Assembly: GCA_002946415.1 (NCBI GenBank)
Contig: NJPS01000070.1
Span: 62,001 to 126,000, forward strand
Reading direction: 5' to 3'
DNA: 64,000 nt
Source: Rutstroemia sp. NJR-2017a BVV2
Lineage: Eukaryota > Ascomycota > Leotiomycetes > Helotiales > Rutstroemiaceae
The first letter of the stretch is position 1. Each line of letters opens with the position of its first letter. The notes beneath the pieces are model-generated. The model did not search any database, was not told the origin of the DNA, and saw only the letters and a list, made by a program, of their open reading frames with translations. The position numbers were made by a program, and so were the translations under genes. Positions 22,168-34,905 of this stretch are shown piece by piece.

Positions 22168-24802
22168 TCATTGCCCTATATCAAAATAGCCCCAATCGTA
22201 GTCGATATCGAAAATGCCGGTGTCTGAAAATCCGAACATATTTCCCTGAAATCATATTTATTAGTATCTGTGCATATGGAGAACTGATCGCCGTTGCGAA
22301 AATAATTACCTGATCGAGACTCATGGCTGAGGGAATCGACTCCGGCATATAATTGGGCTGCACAATGGCTGTCGGCTCTCCAGTCACGGCAACAGTGTCC
22401 ATACTCCTTGTGTACTCCTGGTGCTCCTATGTTATTCAGTGTTAGCTAGGTCTCCCGCATCACCCTCATAAGAATTTCATTTGGTCTGGAAGTTACCTCG
22501 ACTATAGTAGAATTACGAGTCTGTGATGGTAGTTGAGTATCCGTATCCGAACAGGAACGCAGCAAACTCTCCCTGTAAGCCGATAGCGCCTTCGTAGCAC
22601 CATCACGCATCAATTTTTCTTTCACTCTGCCTGTACTGCTAGACCGGACGGATTGTATAGCCACAGAAAGAAACAAGATGTCCTTGATATCCGTTCCAGT
22701 ATCTGCCGAGCTTTCAATCAAGCTATCGAGCGTGTTCTCTAGGAGGCGTATGAGTTTGGCCTTTGTGAACTGTGGATCTGTAGCCAGTGTATCTGACCCT
22801 CGTGTGTGAGCAGACACAGGATTTTGGTCTAACGTTTGGGTTTTTGTTGTCAAGGATCTGACGTATTGGCAAATCGTCAAAAAGGCCAGGATAACGTCGT
22901 TCTTGAAGTAGACGTTGAACAGTTTCCAAGATGAGTTCGAGTTTGTGATGCTGGGATCAGTGACCATCGGGTCAAAGTGATCACGATAGTTAAGAACGCC
23001 TACTGAAGACTCCAAACAAAATTGCTGCAAATCTGCAAAGTTGGCACCCATCTGCGAGTCTTGTCTAATGATTATGCTGTACAGATGAAGCAATGGTCTT
23101 CGTAGATAGATATTCACCAAGATTCTCTTCAACAAATCAACACTACGGTGAGATGTAGTATCAAGTCTAAGAAGAGGTAGACTCTCCAGGAAATCGTTCA
23201 ATTTTCTTCCCTCCTCCACTGTCTGTGTGAGATCTGTACCGGGAGTTGCACTCTTCATAAGCCCCACGATCTTCAATTGTTGTGGTAGAACCATTGCGAG
23301 AACCACTTGCGGCAGTGCATCTGTCCATTCAGATAGTGGTTTTGAAGGCGGGAGGACTTCTGTGCTTTCGTCAAAGTCCTTATCATCGATATTTGTAGGG
23401 ATCATGCCATCAAAATCGAGTAGAGTGTTAGCAATAGGCATATTAGCGGCAATAGAAGCATCCAAATCCATCTGCACTATAGTAGTCCAAAGTCTTCTTC
23501 TCAACTCAGCCTGGAAAGGCGAGATCTTGTTTAATCTTGCCGGGTTTAGATGAAGTCCCATGATCGTTGCAGAGCGTACCAATGAGCCTGTAGCACGCCA
23601 CAGTTCATCTGCAGGGCAACCCCTCAATTGACGAGCAATGACGAGGAGGGTCTCTGTTTGCAACGTTGCGAACTCAATTCTATGCTTTGTGTCTATCCGA
23701 AGAATCAAGTTCTCTACGTCATCTAGTGCAGAACTGTGTAGATATGATTTCTCGTCGTGTTGATAGTTTGAATCGTTCCTGTCATCAAGTGTATGACCAA
23801 TCGCTAAGATAGTCATCAGTAGGGGTAGAAATGCAGATGTATCGAAATTTCTGCCATTGGACTTCCAGAATCCCTCGTAGTTGCGCAGAAGACTTGGTAC
23901 ATGGAGTACCCGCAGGGTTTTCTCAAATTGATCCACATAGATATTGAACAATCTATCGCACGTTTGCTTTCCAGGAAGAGATTCCTCAAGGACGGTCAAG
24001 GGCCGCGCATTTCGTTGAAGAACACTCTGGCTTCGGACCTTGACACTCTTTTGGGATTCCTTTTGTAGATATTCAATATCTTTGGCCAAATTAATAATAG
24101 ACTGACTGTCTTTCGGGATGTTATTTATAAAATCCTTGGTCTCTTGAAACTGTACATCACAAAAGACGGAATCAACGCGGCGTCGGTGGCATGGAATAGA
24201 GTCGAACAAACCTGACTAAGTAAGGTGACCCTATCATTTGGTCCATGATATCGCGATCGTTGTCCTTTGACTATCAAGGTATAAGGCTCCGGTGCCGTGG
24301 TTTGAGGTTGCCTAGCATCATTCGTGAGGCTGAATACAGGTGATTGTGATTCAACTTGTGGTGCGGAGACGTTCAGTCCTGAAGCTTTGATGGAAACATG
24401 TAACAGTTTCTCAAGATTGGCGACGCGGAGTTGAAGATCCTCCACCACTCCAGCTCCACTAGAACTCGCTGGCTGTCGAGTGTCAGTCTGTTATTACCCA
24501 TTCATATACCACACTTCACATTTATTTACCTTCACTGTTCCGTTTGTAGCGGGAGCTTCCACATCACGCGACAACCCGCGGTCGTTTGCAGGGTGCCTTT
24601 CAACAACCATCGTCACCTGTCTTTTCGAAGCCGATCCTGGGTTTACATCATCACTGTACGTGCATGCTGAGCTCCGCGAAGACTTTGTACAGTTATGGCA
24701 CGGCAGCATGCGATCGCACTTCAATTTCTTTTCGCGGCAACGAAGACACGAAACCACGGGTCGTGGACGTTTGCGCGAAGATTCCGATGGAGTATCTTCC
24801 AT
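22168..24802 (-). CDS. Zn2Cys6 fungal-specific transcription factor
   Basis: Exons 24802-24530, 24472-24212, 24149-22497, 22426-22310 and 22245-22168 give 793 residues; the introns of 57, 62, 70 and 64 nt are all phase 0. The binuclear zinc cluster is complete: Cys19, Cys22, Cys29, Cys35, Cys38 and Cys47 in a CX2CX6CX5CX2CX8C pattern, preceded by a KRPRP basic run. A coiled-coil dimerisation segment follows (VVEDLQLRVANLEKLL). The middle region is the fungal_trans domain (FNIYVDQFEKTLRVLHVPSL, GSLVRSATIMGLHLNP, ELRRRLWTTIVQMDLDASI). The tail reads GNMFGFSDTGIFDIDYDWGY, an acidic/aromatic end common in this class. A naive reading stops at 22446; the AGCTAACAC branch point and the conserved-looking tail support the two extra exons. 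Target genes are unknown. The adjacent amidohydrolase is a candidate only by position. Confidence 0.9.
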
Positions 24803-26102
24803 TTCTGATTTGGAGTCGACTTGACCAACTTCTATTAATGCAAATAAATATCAGTTATTGACATGATAAATGATGTCAACTTACGCCACATGTAACTCTT
24901 CTTACATAGATGTAAATAAAATCGCGAGGTCACTGCCCGAAACTCAAAGAGTGGATAGGCACGTGATATGTTGGCTTATGCACACGTGACTCTGATGTGT
25001 TCACTTTGACAACGAAGTACGGGCAAGTCCTTCCTTTCAACAACATGCATCATACTGTACATTACAAGTAACCGTTAAGGTAACGCGTAGCCATCTCTTA
25101 AAGAATAAGTTCTGCTTATATCAGACCCTTCACGCTCATGGAAGACTTTCCTCACCAATCTTTCAACCTTTCCTCAAGACCAGATCCGATCAACCCGAGA
25201 GGACAATCCGGACATTTCGGTCTCTCATGTCTATGTAACCAAGAAAACGACATCCATATGACATGAGCCCTCCCACGTTGCACGATCAACCTTCTTTCCG
25301 TATCACAAATTTATACACTCAGACCATTCTTCCAACCCAAGGCATTCATCCCATGTCCTTCCCGCTCATCGTTCCCGAGCCCTTAGAGCTCACACTCTCT
25401 CCCTTCCTCTCTCCTCTCTCGCTTTCCCTCTGCCCTTCCCAAACCCTCCAGGGTCCTCTCCCACGAAGTTCTCCGCCAACCCAACTTACGAGACATTCAA
25501 ATAAACTTTCCCCCGAAACACACTTTAATTCCCGGTCCCGGCACTTCCCAGCCTTACCCCTAAGCCCTCATCCCAAGCCTCATGGAACACCACCACCACC
25601 ACCACGCAAGCTCTACAGCCCAATATCCGAAGTAAACCTTGACACTTACACGCGACGACGTTTCATTCCTCGAACTCTTGTCCCTCTCTAGTTTGTTCTG
25701 CATAATTTATCTGAAGCAAAGCGAAAAGGTTATTCAATGAGGGCATTTCGCGCGCAGACCTAGCTTCTTCTCTCGCAGGCCGGCTACTCCAATATGAATT
25801 AAGAAGAACAAGCAAACCTTATCAGATGAAATGTGGATAATTCGCGGAGTCGCGCAATATTTCTGTACAAGGAAGTCTTGTATTGTAAATTCAAGTGAAC
25901 TGAGGGGAATGGAATCGCGTTTGGTATGATATGATGGGTATATATACATCGATCTGGTTCCTCGGACCGAAGATCCATTCATCCAAAATATCGTTGCTTT
26001 ACAAGTACTGCATTTTCACTCATTTATTCTTTTTGAATTATTCTTTCGCTCATACATTCATTTACAATCTCGTACTCTCTTTCACATCGGATACACATCA
26101 CA
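24803..26102. other. Divergent promoter interval between regulator and GH131 gene
   Basis: No gene seen. A TATATATA box at 25939-25946 lies about 157 bp before the GH131 ATG on the plus strand. The stretch 25260-25690 is C/T-rich and opens a 142-codon frame of low-complexity P/S/L residues that I do not accept as a gene. Confidence 0.5.
25939..25946 (+). promoter_or_regulatory. TATA box candidate of the GH131 gene
   Basis: TATATATA in a region of ordinary composition, upstream of a T/C-rich leader that ends in CACATCACA just before the ATG at 26103. Position and sequence fit a core promoter; it is not otherwise supported. Confidence 0.5.
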
Positions 26103-27417
26103 ATGGCATTCAAATACTCATTATCATTGCTGGCATTGGTATCTGCAGCACTGGCTCAAAACTGTCCTATCCAGTATGACGGACGTATGCCAGCCGGTAC
26201 TACACCAGCGTCATTTGATTCGAAAAGTACAAGTCTTTTCGATCCTGGCAACGTGTTTGGTAAAAGTACATCTACCTTCGAATCCATTTATAAAACCACG
26301 TCTCTAAATTTTGGACAGATCTCACATGGAGTCAAATAATTAAACTCCCCAAAAACATACCCTCGTCACTGGTACACACAACACCCCTTCTCAATCCACC
26401 AATCCCACACATCCCACCTCCTCACTAACCCCTTTCCCCCACAGTTCGACCACTGCGGCCAACCCCCCATCGAAGTAACCCTCTCCGACAAATCCATCTT
26501 CGCCCCCTCCGCAACCAACGTCCAACTCGGTTTTCGACGCGCCGAGCTCCTCCCCGCCAGCAACAACGGCTCCGACGCGTCGACCACCGGCGTCAAGACC
26601 CTGCATTTCTCCATCCAGAAAGATATTGCGCATCCGCTGAACTTCAGCCACGAGTACCAATTGGTGTTTCTGGAAACGGCCGATTTCAGCGACAATCAAT
26701 TCGTTCTGAAAACCGGCACAATACTGGGCAGTAATGGGACGGCTGCGACAGGTGATCGGTTGGTTGTGGTGGGGAATGTGAATGAGGGCGCAGCGGAACT
26801 TTTCTCGACACCATGGACGGAGGGTTGGCATAATTTTGGGGTGGTGTTGGATTTTGATGCGAAGTATGTTTGTTTTTCAACTGTTACATTCTTTTTCCTC
26901 CCCACCGTATCCCTTCCCTTGTATCCTTACCTTTATAACCATCCCTTATATCCATCCTTTCCCCTCATTTCCCTCCCCTCCTCATATCGCCCACCCCCAC
27001 CAAAACCAACCCCCACTATAAGCAACCTCAACTATCACCCCCTTCCCCCCCTCCTCCCTATACCCCCCTCTCCACCTTTTCCCTCCTTTCCACCTCCACC
27101 CCACCCAACACCGCCTTTTTTTCTCCCCTCCCCCCCCTTCTCATCCCATCAACTAACACCCCCTCCTCACCCACAGTACAATCCAAATCCTGCACTCCAC
27201 CTCGCATCTCCCCCTCCAAGCCGTCACCACCCCCCTTCGCAACAACATCTCCGGGCGCGGGCAATACCACTTCGGGATGCTGAAGAAACCCACCAACACC
27301 CCCTCCGGCGGCGACGTCACCAAATCCGGTTTTCAGGAATCGGGCATCGACGAACGCGTTGTTTATGGTGGAATATTTATGGAGGAGAGCAAGGGGGGGT
27401 GTGTGAGTTTGAAGTAG
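26103..27417 (+). CDS. Secreted glycoside hydrolase family 131 beta-glucanase
   Basis: Exons 26103-26265, 26319-26371, 26445-26863 and 27177-27417 encode 291 residues. GH131 enzymes act on beta-1,3/1,6- and beta-1,4-glucans of plant or fungal walls. An N-terminal signal peptide (MAFKYSLSLLALVSAALA) precedes QNCPIQYDGRMP, the usual mature start. Family landmarks follow in order: FDPGNVFGKNLTWSQIIKLP (only restored when the 53-nt intron 26266-26318 is removed), PPIEVTLSDKSIF, GVKTLHFSIQKD, LNFSHEYQLVFLETADF, ELFSTPW, WHNFGVVLDFDANTIQILHS, GQYHFGMLKKPT, SGFQESGI and the end YGGIFMEESKGGCVSL. The protein stops two residues after the conserved cysteine, with no cellulose-binding module. Intron 3 (26864-27176) is 313 nt, much longer than the others, and almost pure C/T/A on the coding strand. 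Confidence 0.9.
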
Positions 27418-28030
27418 GTCGAGGAGTAGGTAGAAGGGAGGGAGGAGGGGAGGGAGGAGGGGGGGAGAGGAGAGAAATGAGTTCGGTATAAGTAAATATA
27501 TGTGTATATATAACTCTGCAGTAGTAATCTTACCACAGCTAAAATATGAAGACAAACGCTTGACATATAAGTATAATCTGGTAGAATGGTGGAAAAAGAT
27601 ATGATTGATTGATATCTCGAATTAAAAATACATACAGATATATAACCCACCCAATCCAATCCAACCCAATCCAATAAACCCAAATAAAAATACACACATA
27701 TACCCAGACCAAACACACGTACGTATACGTGCACCAAACATACATACATACATATATACATACATATACAACAAACCCAAATACACATATAAACAGACTA
27801 CACCATCTACCCATCACTCCATATTATATATATGCTTATGTTCTCAATGAATTCTACAAAAGGAACGTAAATCTACATCTATGCAATGGGATGCGATGTA
27901 GTCAAGATTCTACTCATGCTCATATAAAAGACCGAATAAATAAACAACTTTTGCCACCTAACCACCCAACAAAAAACGCCGCTCCGGTAAGGATGAATAA
28001 AGATCAGAACAAAGTCCCAATCCATCTCAT
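27418..28030. other. Convergent 3' interval with simple repeats
   Basis: Downstream flank of both the GH131 gene (plus) and the pyrimidine gene (minus). A run of ACATAC/ATAT units occupies about 27735-27775. No coding signal; minus-strand open frames there are tyrosine/valine low-complexity. Confidence 0.5.
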
Positions 28031-31000
28031 CTACGGTGCCAGAACCAAAGCCAATAGAGCCATGCGGCAATAAAGACCATATCTCATCTAAAAAAAATTA
28101 GTCAACCATTCATGTAGGTATGAAAGAGGAAAGTGAACATACCTGTCTGAAATACGCCGCTCTCTGATCAAAGTCGACCTCCTCACCAATCTCCGCATTT
28201 CTCGGCAATGGATGCATAACAACCATTGAGCTCTTCGCATACTTCAATGTTCTGTTATCGATGACGAAACTATTCTTCAATCTTTCGTATTCCTCCAGAT
28301 CGGCGAATCGTTCTTTTTGTACACGAGTACAGTAGAGAACGTCGGAACGAGCAATTATCTCCGGTGTAAGTTCTGTAGAGACCGAGAGAAGTTGGCCAGG
28401 CTTGGACTTGATGAGTGCCAAGATATCTTCAGGAAGGGCTAGTGCTTGGGGCGAGACGAGTTGAATATGGACATCGTAGTGTTGGAGGAGTTTGACAAGC
28501 GAGTGGACTGTGCGGCCGTAGCGGAGGTCACCAGTAAAGGTGATGGTAAGACCACCTACGGTACCCAATTCTTCTCGGATGGTGAAGAGATCCAAGAACG
28601 CTTGTGTTGGATGTTCCTTGCTACCATTTCCACCATTGATGATTGGTACAGGTGAGAATTTAGCAGCAATTGCGGCACTGCTTTCCTCAGGGTGACGGAG
28701 AACGATTGCATCTCCATAACATCCAAGAGTACGGATAGAATCTGCGAGGGATTCACCCTTGACGGTTGAAGAATGAGACGTGGCAATCGCAATTGTTCGT
28801 CCACCAAGACGTTGCATGGCAGCATCGAACGACGCAGACGTTCTTGTTGATGGCTCATAGAACATCGTGCACAACAGACGACCCTTCAAGATTGACAAGA
28901 CACCTTCACGTTGAACACCCAATCTCATCTCTTGAGCAACAGTGAACAAGAGATGGAGATCTTGACGTGTGAATTGTTTCACGGAAAGCACATGTTGGTT
29001 CTTGAATGGAGATTGACCAAGGAGAGTTTGCAGGGACGGGGAGATGGTCGGTTGGGGGTACAGAACCGATCCAAAATCTTCTGCCGTCGATGGTCGAAGC
29101 TGAGGACTTTGATTTGCCGCCGAAGCACCATCAAGGAATCTTGATCGATTTGCAGGTCGCATTGCTGGTGCAGGTGTGTGGGTGAGCATCGAAAAGCGTC
29201 TCGCAGTGCCATGAGAACTTTCTGGTCTAGGGCCCATCAATGGAGACAACGGGTTGCCCTTGATAGATGGGGATTGAAGTCCTTGAGTGTGCAACTCAAT
29301 AAGGTGTGACGACATATCCTTACCTTCACCGACGTCCTGAGTGGGAATGCCATCGAGGCAAGCGGTCTTGTCTTGGAAGATGACTCTTTGGACAGCACCT
29401 CGCATCACTTTTCCGACAAGTGGGGACCAGATCGCTCCTTGGCCGACAGTGTATGGTCGATCGATCTCAATTTCGACGGAAGCTCCAACTTGATCGTGCA
29501 ACTCGAAGATTTCCTTAGGATTATCATGAAGACGTTCCTTGATATCATCGACAGTGAGTCTACCCTCGGCGACAGCCGAGAACAAAAGTGGCAAGGTGTC
29601 AGCGATACCAACAGCAGGGTTGAGCTCGGCCTTGGCAAGAGTTGCAAGCTGGTATGGCAAGCTACCAATTGAGAAGACATCGATGATGTTCATGTGCTCC
29701 CACAGCGCCTTTTGATCTTCTGCGGTTGGCAAGAAGGTGGCAGATGGGAAGTCAGATTGGCTGAAGAACAGAGAATAGACTGCGACATCGCAAGTAACCT
29801 TGAGACCCTTTTCCTTAGAAAGCGCAATCAATCGGATGTCGTCCTTGGTAGTAACACTGGCAACGTGAATCTTTCGACTGTGCAGACTAGCAAGGAGGAG
29901 AATAGACGCAAGATCAGTCATCTTGGCATCAGTGATGATTGGCTTGAAACTGGGCCATGATTCGAAATGGGCAGTAACAGCAGCCACTTTACTAATGTTG
30001 TCTGAAAGGTGGTTGAAAGGAATGAAGAGAGAACCAACTTCACTGGTAACCTGGCTGATTTGATCGGCATTGGAAGACGTTGCTGCAACAGAGAAGTTGT
30101 AGTCGCAAGCAGCTCCACGTTTGCCATTGAGCTGAGCTGCCTTGAGTGCTCTCGCATCGGTGACTGAACCGTCAAGGCCGAGAGGCATGACTCGAATCAT
30201 ACTGAAACCAGAAGCAATGGAAGCCTTAGTGACAGTCTGGAAGTCATGACTACCACGGGTAGCGATACCAGGAACGAAAGCAGCAATGTTGATCAGTCCT
30301 GGTAGAACGACAGTCCTATGACTAGTCTGCGCATCGAAGCTGTTGATTTCCATGTCGTAGTGTCGTGCAATAGCCTCGATAAGAATCTTAGCATTCTTGA
30401 CGTTGGTGACCAATGGTGTTTGATAATCAACAGCCATACGTCTAGTCTTGTAACCCTTACTCATGTAGTTTGCTGGTCTTCTGTATCTGTTGCTTGATGG
30501 CAAATTGATGTAGAGATCGATCATGTTGTTGGCCAAATGTTGAGTCAAAGAGTACTCGGACTTTTGGTCATCCTCATCCTTTCCAAGAATTTCAAGGTAT
30601 TGAACTGGCACGCCATGTTCTTGCAGGAAATCTGCAGTACCAGCAGTTGCGAAGAGCTTGTAGCCCATCTTCTGGAGTTTGACGACCGAGGGCAACATCT
30701 CCTTCTTGTCTTTGTATGAACCGATGGAGAGCAGGATATTTCGGTTTGGTAGCTTGAATCCAGTGGAGATCAATGCCTTGATGTAAGCCTCATACTTGTC
30801 GCGACCGAAGCAAGCAACTTCTCCAGTGGAGGCCATCTCAACACCAAGAACAGGATCGGCTCCAGAGAGACGAGAGAAACTGAACTGGGGTACTTTAACA
30901 CCAACGCAGTTTTGCCCCAAGTTGGTTGCAGGGTATGGAACGAATGGGACTCCCATGATAGCTTTGGTAGCCATCTCGATAAGATCAACGCCCATGACCT

Positions 31001-34000
31001 TGGAGACGAATGGGAATGATCTGGAGGCACGGACGTTACATTCAATCACCTTGATGTCGTTGTCCTTGGCAATGAACTGAATGTTGTATGGACCAGTGAT
31101 GTTCAAAGCTTTACCAATCAAACGGGTGGCTTCTTCAATTCTCTTGATGGTTGTTGGGTCCAGATCTTGTGGTGGTAAGATCAATGTTGCGTCACCAGAA
31201 TGAACTCCGGCGTTCTCGACGTGCTCGGAGATAAAGTGGCCAACCATAACACCATCCTTTGCAACGGCATCCATCTCAATCTCCTTAGCGTTCTCAATGT
31301 ACTTCGTAATGACAACCGGATGATCTCTTGAGACCTCAACAGCTTGCGCAAGATACGCCTCGAGATCCGGCTCAGAATAAACTGTGTTCATTGCTGCACC
31401 GGAAAGAACGTAAGATGGTCTGACGAGAACTGGATATGAGACCTTGTTACAGAACTTCTTGGCATCCTCGAAGCTTGTCAGCTCCTTCCATGTAGGTTGG
31501 TCGACGTGGATACCGTCAAGCATACGAGAGAACTTGAAACGGTTCTCAGCGGTATCGATCATCTCCGGCGATGTACCCAGAATCTTAACATTCTGGCGAT
31601 GCAGAGGAAGGGCAATATTGTTTGGTGTTTGACCTCCCATAGCGATCAATACACCACTGGATGACTCCAATTGGTAAATATCGAGAATAGTCTCCAGGTT
31701 GATGTTTTCGAAGTACAATCTATCCGCTTCATCGTAATCTGTACTTACGGTCTCGGGATTGTAATTGACCATGACAGTCTTGAAGCCTGATTCACGAAGA
31801 GTTCTGATGGCTCTGACTGAACACCAATCGAATTCGACCGAGGATCCAATACGGTAGACACCAGATCCTAGAACCATAACTCCGTGATCATCAAAAGTAA
31901 TATCACTTTCAGAGCCATTGTAGGTCATGTAGAGATAATTGGTGTGAGCCTCAAACTCAGCTGCAACAGTATCGATCTGTTTGACAACGGGGACGATTCC
32001 TGCTTCAGTTCGCTTTAATCGAACAGCAAGTTCCGTAGAATCCCAAAATTTGGCAATTTGACGATCGGAGAATCCAAGCTGTTTTGCTTGACGAAGCAAG
32101 TCATCTGTGATGCTGTTTGTGTCGAATTGCGTCATCATCTTGCTGAAGTTGCTCAATCCCTTCAACTTGTTCAAGAACCATTTGTCGATCTTCGTCATCT
32201 CCCAGATCTTCTCGACAGAGTAACCAGAGTGCATAGCATTGGCAATAGCGAAAAGACGTTGATCGGATGGTGTTTGGAGCTCATCATCGATGGACATGAG
32301 AGCCTTGGTCTCGTTGAAACCCAAGTTGTGGAAATCAATGGCACGAATGGCCTTCTGAATAGCTTCCTCGAAGGTTCTTCCAATACTCATGACTTCTCCC
32401 ACACTCTTCATTGAGGATCCGAGCTGAGTTGAGACACGAGTGAACTTCTTCAAATCCCAACGTGGCATCTTAACAACGACGTAATCCAGGGAGGGCTCGA
32501 AACAAGCACAAGTCTTCTGGGTAACGGAGTTTTTGATTTCGTTCAAGGGAATGCCGAGACCAAGCTTGGCAGCAATGAAAGCCAATGGGTAACCTGTGGC
32601 CTTTGATGCAAGGGCTGAAGATCTGGATAATCTGGCATTGACTTCGATAATGCAGTATTCTTTCGAGTCTGGGTTGAGGGCATATTGGATGTTACACTCT
32701 CCCACGACGCCAAGATGACGAATGACATTGACAGCTGTTGTCCGCAACATGTTGTAATCTTCGTCAGACAATGTCTGCGAAGGAGCAACAACAATGGAGT
32801 CTCCGGTATGGATACCTAGGGGATCGAAGTTCTCCATGTTACAAACGGTGATACAATTGTCGCGAGCATCACGAACAACCTCATATTCAATTTCCTTCCA
32901 TCCCTTCATACTTCGCTCGATCAAGACCTGTGGACTGGCAGCGAAGGCTTTGTTGCAAAGGTCAAGCAACTCTTGTTCGTTGTCCGCAAATCCACTTCCA
33001 AGACCACCTAGAGCATAAGCAGCTCGGACAATGACTGGGAATCCAATATCCTTGACTACACGCATGGCCTCATCAACGGTGCTTGCAGAAGCAGATTTGG
33101 CACATTTTTCACCAATGGACTCCATGCTCCGGGCGAAAAGCTCACGATCTTCAGTTGTGATGATGGTGTCAATCGGAGTTCCAAGAACTTTGACACCAAG
33201 TTCTTCGAACTCGTCCTTCAACTGGATACCGACTTGCAAAGCTGTCTGCCCACCGAAAGTGACATAGATTGCGTCAGGTCTCTCGTACACCAGAACTTTG
33301 CGTACGAATTCGGCAGTGACAGGTAGGAAATAGACCTTATCAGCTAAACCCTTGGAAGTTTGAATAGTGGCAATGTTGGGGTTGATCAGGATGGTGTAGA
33401 TACCCTCTTCCTTGAGAGCCTTGATGGCTTGACTTCCGGAGTAATCGAACTCTCCGGCTTGACCAATACTCAAACCACCACTACCCAAGACGAGGACTTT
33501 CTTGACATCGACTCTCGGGTGCAGTCTCTCATTCTCTGCTGCCTCGCCACCTGGGAAGGTAACAGGGGCAGAAAGAAGATCTTTGTTGTCAATGGTCTTG
33601 ACGATTGTGTTTATAAAGACATCGAAGAGGAACTCAGTATCTCGAGGGCCCGGAGTACTTTCAGGATGGAATTGGACACTGAAGTATGGTTTACCCACGT
33701 GGCGGATACCTTCATTGCTTCCATCGTTGGCGTTGACGAAAAGTTCGGTCCACTCGGAGGGTAAACTGCTAGTCTTGACAGCATAACCGTGGTTCTGCGA
33801 AGTGATGTGACATTTTCCAGTCAACAGGTTCGTACATGGGATGTTGTGTCCACGGTTACCGAACTTCATCTTCTCGGTCTCGGCACCAGCTGCTCTGGCA
33901 AGAAGTTGATGTCCAAGACAGATACCAAAGATAGGTGTTCTGTTCTCCGCCAAAGCAGATTGGATGTGCTTGACGGTCTTCTCCATCATTGCTGGATCAC

Positions 34001-34905
34001 CAGGACCGTTCGAAATGAACAACCCATCGTAATCCTTTCCAGCCAGTGCAGGGAAATCGTAATCCCATGGACAGACCAGAACTTCTACTCCCCTCTTCAC
34101 GAGGCAGCGTAATTGATTGTACTTCAAACCCACATCCAAACACAAAACACGTATAGGTCTACCAGAAGGATGCTTGAGAGCATTTGAGGGATCGGGAGAG
34201 TATAATTTTGGCTCGCGAATGGATACTAAGCCAAGGTATTAGCCTCTCATTCTGGCTAGAACTGAATTGACACTCACCATCCGCCACAAGATTCTTCTTG
34301 TTAGGATCTTCCCATTCAATCGCTTCAAAGTATGACCTCCAGTCCTGCGATGACAGAACCGACTTATTCTTATTGGCTCCATCGGCAAGTCCATTGGTAA
34401 GATCTTGCTTTTGTAGTAGCATGCGACCTAGCATACTACCCTCCTCTCGTATCCTCTTGGTCAAGGCTCTTGTATCGACACCATATATAGCGGGAACGCC
34501 TTGCTCCTTCAACCAAGTGCCGAGTGAGGAAGTTGCAAGGAAATGGGAGTAGTCTTCCCCAGCATAGGAGGCAGTGATTAAACCTGCAATGTGTATTTGG
34601 GAGGCCTCGAAATGTGCTGGCAGATCCTTGAGGAGTTCATCCATAGTATCTCTTGATGGCACACCATAGTTACCCACTAAAGGGAACGTGATGACCAGGA
34701 TTTGGCCACGGTATGAGGGGTCAGTTATGGACTCTGGGTATCCAACCATTCCAGTTTGAAACACCAATTCTCCTGCCACACTCTTCTTCGCACCAAAACT
34801 ATAACCTTGATACACCGAACCATCCTTCAATTCAAGACTGATCAACCCTTCATCGGTGCCATTGAGGGTTGGGGCAGCGACGGGGGGGAAAACTATTTCA
34901 GCCAT
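28031..34905 (-). CDS. pyrABCN: Multifunctional carbamoyl-phosphate synthase / aspartate carbamoyltransferase (pyrABCN/URA2 type)
   Basis: First two steps of UMP synthesis: glutamine, bicarbonate and ATP to carbamoyl phosphate, then to carbamoyl-aspartate. Exons are 34905-34278, 34225-28143 and 28087-28031 (introns 52 and 55 nt), giving 2255 residues. Domains in order: CPSase small subunit; glutamine amidotransferase (GICLGHQ with Cys312, FHPEST); CPSase large subunit from about residue 454 in two homologous halves ([17 protein letters not shown] and [15 protein letters not shown]); regulatory MGS domain near 1374 ([10 protein letters not shown]), where UTP feedback is exerted in relatives. 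A dihydroorotase-like segment follows from about 1517 ([15 protein letters not shown]), lacking the HxH metal site and therefore inactive, as in other fungi. After a linker, ATCase runs from about 1955 ([24 protein letters not shown]). The tiny last exon encodes [18 protein letters not shown], the conserved end; without the splice the frame would end in unrelated residues. Confidence 0.97.

Noticed and set aside
25263..25691. 142-codon plus-strand frame upstream of the GH131 gene
   Set aside because: Low-complexity P/L/S/T translation of a C/T-rich tract and no recognisable content.
27363..27817. Minus-strand Tyr/Val/Cys-rich open frames
   Set aside because: They are translations of the ACATAC/ATAT simple repeat in the convergent 3' interval.
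29700..30420. Missing metal ligands in the dihydroorotase segment as a novelty
   Set aside because: Loss of dihydroorotase activity in this fusion protein is the known state in fungi, so it is not unusual.
28440..34112. Many open frames opposite the pyrimidine enzyme gene
   Set aside because: All are antisense shadows of a strongly conserved coding region.
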